From assembly GCA_905236495.1 (NCBI GenBank), contig CAJOPV010000156.1, forward strand, positions 1 through 16,641: a stretch of 16,641 nt of DNA, read 5' to 3'. The notes under the pieces were generated by a model. The model was not told the DNA's origin and ran no database searches. It was given only the letters and a program-made list of their open reading frames with translations. The translations under genes were made by a program, and so were the position numbers. The DNA comes from an uncultured Christensenellaceae bacterium (GTDB taxonomy: Bacteria; Bacillota; Clostridia; Christensenellales; Aristaeellaceae). Shown here in pieces: positions 13,757-16,641 of this stretch (within the stretch, counting starts at the first letter, position 1; every line of letters starts with the position of its first letter).

Positions 13757-14602
13757 TCACTTTGCCTTTCTTTCGGCGGCTTCCAGGGTGTTTTCCATCA
13801 GCATGCAGATCGTCATTCTGCCCACGCCTCCGGGGACGGGGCTGATATACCCCGCCACCTTTTCCACCTGTTCAAAATCCACGTCGCCCACCACCTTGCC
13901 GTCCACCCGGTTGATGCCCACGTCGATGACGGCGGCGCCGGGCTTTACCATATCGGCGGTGACGAACCGGGGCTTGCCCACCGCCGCCACCAGGATATCC
14001 GCCCGGCGGGTGTGGGAGGAAAGATCGGCAGTGCGGGAATGGCAGAAGGTGACGGTGCAGTTCTCATTGAGCAGCAGCATGCCCACGGGCTTGCCCACGA
14101 TGTTGCTGCGCCCGATCACCACCGCTTCCCTGCCGGAGAGGGGCACGCCGGTTTTTTTCAGCATGTACAAAATGCCCTTGGGAGTGCAGGCCACCACGCC
14201 CTCCTGCCCCGTAAAAAGCAGGCCCGCGTTTTCCACGTGGAAGCCGTCCACGTCCTTTTCCGGCCTGATCCGTGCCAAAGCCGCCGCTTCGTTGAGATGC
14301 CCGGGCAGAGGCAATTGCACCAGGATGCCGTGGACGCGGTCGTCCCGGTTCAGCGTTTCAATGCAGCTTTCCAATTCTTCCTGCGTGGTGTTTTCAGGCA
14401 GGCGGAGGGTTTGGGAATAGATACCCAGCTCCTCGCAGGCCTTGCCCTTGTTGCGGACATAGACCTGGCTGGCGGGATCGTCCCCCACCAGGATCACCGA
14501 AAGCCCCGCCGGGCGGCCCGCGTCATGAAGGGCCTGAGCGCGTTTTTTCAGCTCCGCCATTTTTTCCGCCGCCAGGGCTTTACCGTCCATCAAGATCGCC
14601 AT
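13757..14602 (-). CDS. folD: Bifunctional methylenetetrahydrofolate dehydrogenase/cyclohydrolase
   Basis: This 281-residue cytosolic enzyme interconverts 5,10-methylene-THF, 5,10-methenyl-THF and 10-formyl-THF for purine and one-carbon metabolism. The catalytic lysine lies in YVRNKGKACEELGI (K54); VQLPLP (95-100), KDVDGFH, VIGRSNIVGKPV (162-173) for NADP binding, and PVPGGVGRMT (255-264) follow. In the last motif Arg262 stands where most bacterial FolD proteins have proline (GGVGPMT); all other signature residues are conventional, so activity is expected. ATG 14602 follows AGGAG by 7 nt and overlaps the upstream TsaD-like gene by 23 nt. folD next to xseA and nusB is a conserved Firmicute neighbourhood. 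Confidence 0.95.
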   Translation of the reverse strand: MAILMDGKALAAEKMAELKKRAQALHDAGRPAGLSVILVGDDPASQVYVRNKGKACEELGIYSQTLRLPENTTQEELESCIETLNRDDRVHGILVQLPLPGHLNEAAALARIRPEKDVDGFHVENAGLLFTGQEGVVACTPKGILYMLKKTGVPLSGREAVVIGRSNIVGKPVGMLLLNENCTVTFCHSRTADLSSHTRRADILVAAVGKPRFVTADMVKPGAAVIDVGINRVDGKVVGDVDFEQVEKVAGYISPVPGGVGRMTICMLMENTLEAAERKAK

Positions 14603-15545
14603 GCTGATGCTCCTTTTTGTATTTTTCCAGGCCGATCAAGGCCACGCCCACGGCGTTATCGCCGGAGAATTCGGGCCTGCCGAAGTGAAGGTCCAATCCC
14701 AGGCGGCGCTTTTCATTCCGTTCTGACAGCATATCCCGAAGCAGCCCGGAGGACATGACGCCCCCCGCCAGCAGCACCTGACCGACCCCCGTTTTTTCCG
14801 CCGCGGCGGAAAGCAGCCGCAGCACCGTGCGGCACAGCACCCCATAGACCTCCGCCGCCACGTTTTCTTTTTTCTCCCCGGCAGACAGCAGGCGCAAAAG
14901 CTGCGCCTCCGCCCCGGACAGATGGCAGCTTAGGCCCGATAAGTCCAGGCTGACGGGTACGGCGTTTCGGCATTGGCCCCGCACCGCCAATTCCTCCAGA
15001 TGGGGCCCGGCGGGGAAGGGGAGGCCCAGGGCCACGCCGACCCGATCCACCAACTGCCCGGCGTGCAGATCCAGGGATGTGCCCACCGGGGAAAGGGATT
15101 CGCCTCTTACCAGCACCACGTCGGTGGTGCCGCCGGATAAGTGCAGGGCCAGGAAATCGTCCACTTCCAGGCCGCTTTGGCACTTCGCCGCGGCGATGTG
15201 GCCCCGCTGGTGGGTGGTCTCATAAAAGGGCACCCCCAGGGCGGCGGCAATGGAACGGCCCTGGCTCAGGCCTACCTGAAAAACGGGCATGTAGCTGTCC
15301 TCCCCGTCCCGGGGGGAGGCGGAGGCGCAGACGCAGGAAACGGGCGCGTCCGCGTCCTTCATCAGCGCTGTCAGCAATGTGGAAAGCTGCCTTACATGCG
15401 CAAACACGGCCTCGCTTTGGCGAAGGCCGCGTTCACCCGCCGCTACCGGCAAAAGCCTGCGGGCCTGACGGGGTTCCCCCTCATCGGCGCACAGGGCGCA
15501 GGAGGTGGTATAGCAGCTGGTATCCAGCCCCAGCGAAAGCATCAT
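14580..15545 (-). CDS. TsaD/Kae1-like ASKHA protein (annotated elsewhere as M22 glycoprotease-like)
   Basis: This 321-residue protein has the actin-like fold signature of the TsaD/Kae1/YgjD family, which makes threonylcarbamoyladenosine on tRNA. Visible motifs are LGLDTSCYTTS at the N-terminus, the metal-binding histidine pair in HQRGH (H112, H116), SGGTTD (137-142) for the usual SGGHTQ, AGPHLEELA (179-187), LAGGVMSS (259-266) and GDNAVG with D296. The middle is more divergent than true TsaD, and such copies beside nusB-folD-xseA in Clostridia are usually a second paralogue, so I do not call it tsaD. It could be a modified carbamoyltransferase or a TsaD partner. ATG 15545 overlaps the nusB stop (ATGA); a longer in-frame reading upstream runs through nusB and lacks family sequence. 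The 3' end overlaps folD by 23 nt. Confidence 0.8.
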   Translation of the reverse strand: MMLSLGLDTSCYTTSCALCADEGEPRQARRLLPVAAGERGLRQSEAVFAHVRQLSTLLTALMKDADAPVSCVCASASPRDGEDSYMPVFQVGLSQGRSIAAALGVPFYETTHQRGHIAAAKCQSGLEVDDFLALHLSGGTTDVVLVRGESLSPVGTSLDLHAGQLVDRVGVALGLPFPAGPHLEELAVRGQCRNAVPVSLDLSGLSCHLSGAEAQLLRLLSAGEKKENVAAEVYGVLCRTVLRLLSAAAEKTGVGQVLLAGGVMSSGLLRDMLSERNEKRRLGLDLHFGRPEFSGDNAVGVALIGLEKYKKEHQHGDLDGR

Positions 15546-15958
15546 GTTTCCTGCCCGGCAGCATCCCGGCGGGAAAGCAGGGTGGAAAGCACGCCGTTTA
15601 CGAACTTCGCCGCCACGGGGGAATCGTACCGCTGGGCCAGGGACACCGCTTCGTTGATGACGACGGCGTCCGGCGTCTCCCGCTGCACGCAAAGCTCAAA
15701 GGCCGCCACCCGCAAAACCGCCAGATCCACCCGGGCGATGCGGTCCAGCGTCCAGCCCTTGAGGCAATCGGCGATATCCCTGTCCAATTGCTCCGCGTGC
15801 TGCGCAACGCCGGATAAGATGCCGTCGATATACTGCTGATCGTCCTCCTCGGGAACAAATTCGATCAGGCCCCGCAGCGTATCCTCGCCACCGGCGCCCC
15901 CCAGCATTTGTTCATACACCATCTGCACGGCTGCCGCCCGTGCCGCTTTACGAGCCAT
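15542..15958 (-). CDS. nusB: Transcription antitermination factor NusB
   Basis: This 138-residue all-helical RNA-binding protein binds boxA RNA with NusE (S10) in rRNA antitermination. Hallmarks are the N-terminal ARKAARAAAVQMVYEQM, LDRIARVDLAVLRVAAFEL in the middle and the C-terminal DAVVINEAVSLAQRY, followed by AAKFVNGVLSTL. Length is typical. A GAGGAG ribosome binding site lies about 10 nt upstream of ATG 15958. Its stop overlaps the start of the TsaD-like gene, and a 21-nt gap separates it from the DUF2273 gene upstream. Confidence 0.95.
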   Translation of the reverse strand: MARKAARAAAVQMVYEQMLGGAGGEDTLRGLIEFVPEEDDQQYIDGILSGVAQHAEQLDRDIADCLKGWTLDRIARVDLAVLRVAAFELCVQRETPDAVVINEAVSLAQRYDSPVAAKFVNGVLSTLLSRRDAAGQET

Positions 15959-15979
15959 GGGAATTTAACTCCTCGCGTA

Positions 15980-16327
15980 TCATTCGTTGGGTTCGTCCGG
16001 GTCGCCGGTTTCCTCCGCCTGGGCAGATGCTTCCTTTTCCCGGGCTTCCCGGATGGCCTGGGCGATCTGATCGTTCTTTTCCTTGTAGGGCACGGTGGAT
16101 TTGGGCGGGAAGAGACGATTCACCAGAGAGGAAATGTATTCCCGCTTGTTTTTGACCCCGCCCAGGAAGCCGCCGATGAGCATAAGCCCGGCGATGAGCA
16201 GCATTTTCCAAAAGCCCAGCAGCAGGAACAGCAGCGCCAGCACCATGGCAATGATGGCGCAGGTGATGGCGCATTCCGGCGTGCCGATTTTGAACATATT
16301 CTTAAAGAACGTCCGATTGTCATTCAT
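15980..16327 (-). CDS. DUF2273 family small membrane protein
   Basis: This 115-residue protein has two transmembrane segments (about 18-37 and 41-58) joined by GFWK (38-41), a hallmark of DUF2273 small integral membrane proteins. After TM2 come GGVKNKREYISSLVNRLFPP and then a charged tail (Lys/Glu-rich, ending TGDPDEPNE) that makes it longer than the usual 60-80 residues. Family members sit with Asp23/Gls24 alkaline-shock proteins and the anchor AmaP, often just upstream of nusB, so a role at the membrane in envelope stress is likely but unproven. ATG 16327 is preceded by GGAGG with a 9-nt spacer and overlaps the upstream gene by 8 nt. Confidence 0.8.
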   Translation of the reverse strand: MNDNRTFFKNMFKIGTPECAITCAIIAMVLALLFLLLGFWKMLLIAGLMLIGGFLGGVKNKREYISSLVNRLFPPKSTVPYKEKNDQIAQAIREAREKEASAQAEETGDPDEPNE

Positions 16328-16641
16328 GGTTGGTTTCCTCCAGGTCGTTTTCGTCGCTTACCGGGGCCTCCTCCTCAGCGGGGGCTGCTTCCGCTTCCTC
16401 CGCTTGGGGGATCGCTTCCGCTTCGGGGGCCGCCTCTTCCTCCGCGGGGACTTCCTCCGCCGCTTCTTCCGCCGCTTCTTCCGCCGCAATTTCTTCGGGC
16501 TTAGGAGGCTCGGGCATGTTGGCGGGGGTTTCGGGCCGCCCGAAAATACGCTGATGCAGCGGCAGCTTCTGGGCCTTGGCAGGCTCTTCCAGGGCGGGCT
16601 CGGCGGCTTCGGTCTCCGCTTCCTCCGCGGGTGCAGCCGCC
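16320..16641 (-). CDS. Acidic Ala/Glu/Pro-rich protein, C-terminal part only (5' end outside window)
   Basis: The reading frame is open from the right edge to a TGA at 16320-16322, giving about 106 residues of low-complexity acidic sequence dominated by Ala, Glu and Pro, with a short less biased island (KLPLHQRIFGRPETPANM). There is an internal ATG at 16517, but the frame clearly continues upstream of it, so this is the C-terminal tail of a larger protein. Its position before a DUF2273 gene suggests an Asp23/Gls24 or AmaP-type protein with an acidic tail; no family domain is visible in the part shown. AAEE units repeat in tandem. It overlaps the DUF2273 gene by 8 nt, so the two are co-translated. 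Confidence 0.65.
   Translation of the reverse strand, partial: AAAPAEEAETEAAEPALEEPAKAQKLPLHQRIFGRPETPANMPEPPKPEEIAAEEAAEEAAEEVPAEEEAAPEAEAIPQAEEAEAAPAEEEAPVSDENDLEETNHE
16452..16487. repeat. Three tandem 12-bp units in the acidic-tail gene
   Basis: Units TTCCTCCGCCGC, TTCTTCCGCCGC and TTCTTCCGCCGC follow each other directly; two are identical and one differs by a single base. On the coding (reverse) strand each encodes Ala-Ala-Glu-Glu. The unit is a multiple of three, so gain or loss of copies would lengthen or shorten the acidic tail without a frameshift. Confidence 0.8.

Noticed and set aside
13625..14758. 377-codon forward ORF opposite folD
   Set aside because: It is an antisense shadow, His/Gly/Ala-rich, with no family motif, and overlaps three well-supported genes.
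15546..15692. 49-residue N-terminal extension of the TsaD-like protein
   Set aside because: It lies entirely within nusB in another frame, with Arg/Pro/Gly-rich sequence. The protein family begins at LGLDTSCYTTS right after ATG 15545.

Overview
The window is GC-rich, densely coding bacterial DNA from what looks like a Clostridia-type Firmicute. Signs of this are strong AGGAGG-type ribosome binding sites, sigma-A promoters with 17-bp spacers, a DUF2273 gene next to nusB, a DUF2975/HTH pair, and a BmrC/BmrD-type heterodimeric ABC exporter. GTG and TTG starts are common. No rRNA, tRNA, CRISPR, insertion sequence or phage gene was seen. I cannot name a genus.

Left region (1-5230). A leftward pair encodes a DUF2975 membrane protein and a small Cro/Xre-type regulator cut by the window edge. 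It diverges from a rightward operon encoding two ABC half-transporters and a GNAT acetyltransferase. The ABC operon has a consensus promoter at 802-830. Its roughly 207-nt leader contains a 31-codon ORF with its own strong ribosome binding site, then an intrinsic terminator 23 nt past that ORF's stop and 25 nt before the first ABC gene. A competing hairpin can be drawn that pairs the last leader codons with the terminator's left arm. This is the layout expected for ribosome-mediated transcription attenuation, as known for bmrB-bmrC-bmrD of Bacillus subtilis, and it is the most interesting feature here. The two ABC subunits have complementary degenerate and intact ATPase motifs, as in BmrCD and TM287/288.

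Middle (5317-7474). A leftward gene with its own promoter encodes a 692-residue polytopic membrane protein fused to a C-terminal PlsC-like acyltransferase domain, in which the usual HX4D catalytic motif is altered. It converges on the ABC operon.

Right region (7475-16641). An uninterrupted leftward run of eleven genes has no gap above 29 nt and ends in one strong terminator (7475-7501). In transcription order it encodes an acidic Ala/Glu-rich protein (partial), a DUF2273 membrane protein, NusB, a TsaD/Kae1-like protein, FolD, XseA, XseB, a polyprenyl diphosphate synthase (IspA type), a small membrane protein, a NifS/IscS-type cysteine desulfurase, ThiI and an M42 aminopeptidase. It combines envelope-stress-associated genes with RNA, folate, DNA-repair, isoprenoid and tRNA-thiolation functions. 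The cysteine desulfurase and ThiI probably act together in 4-thiouridine formation, and XseA and XseB form one enzyme.
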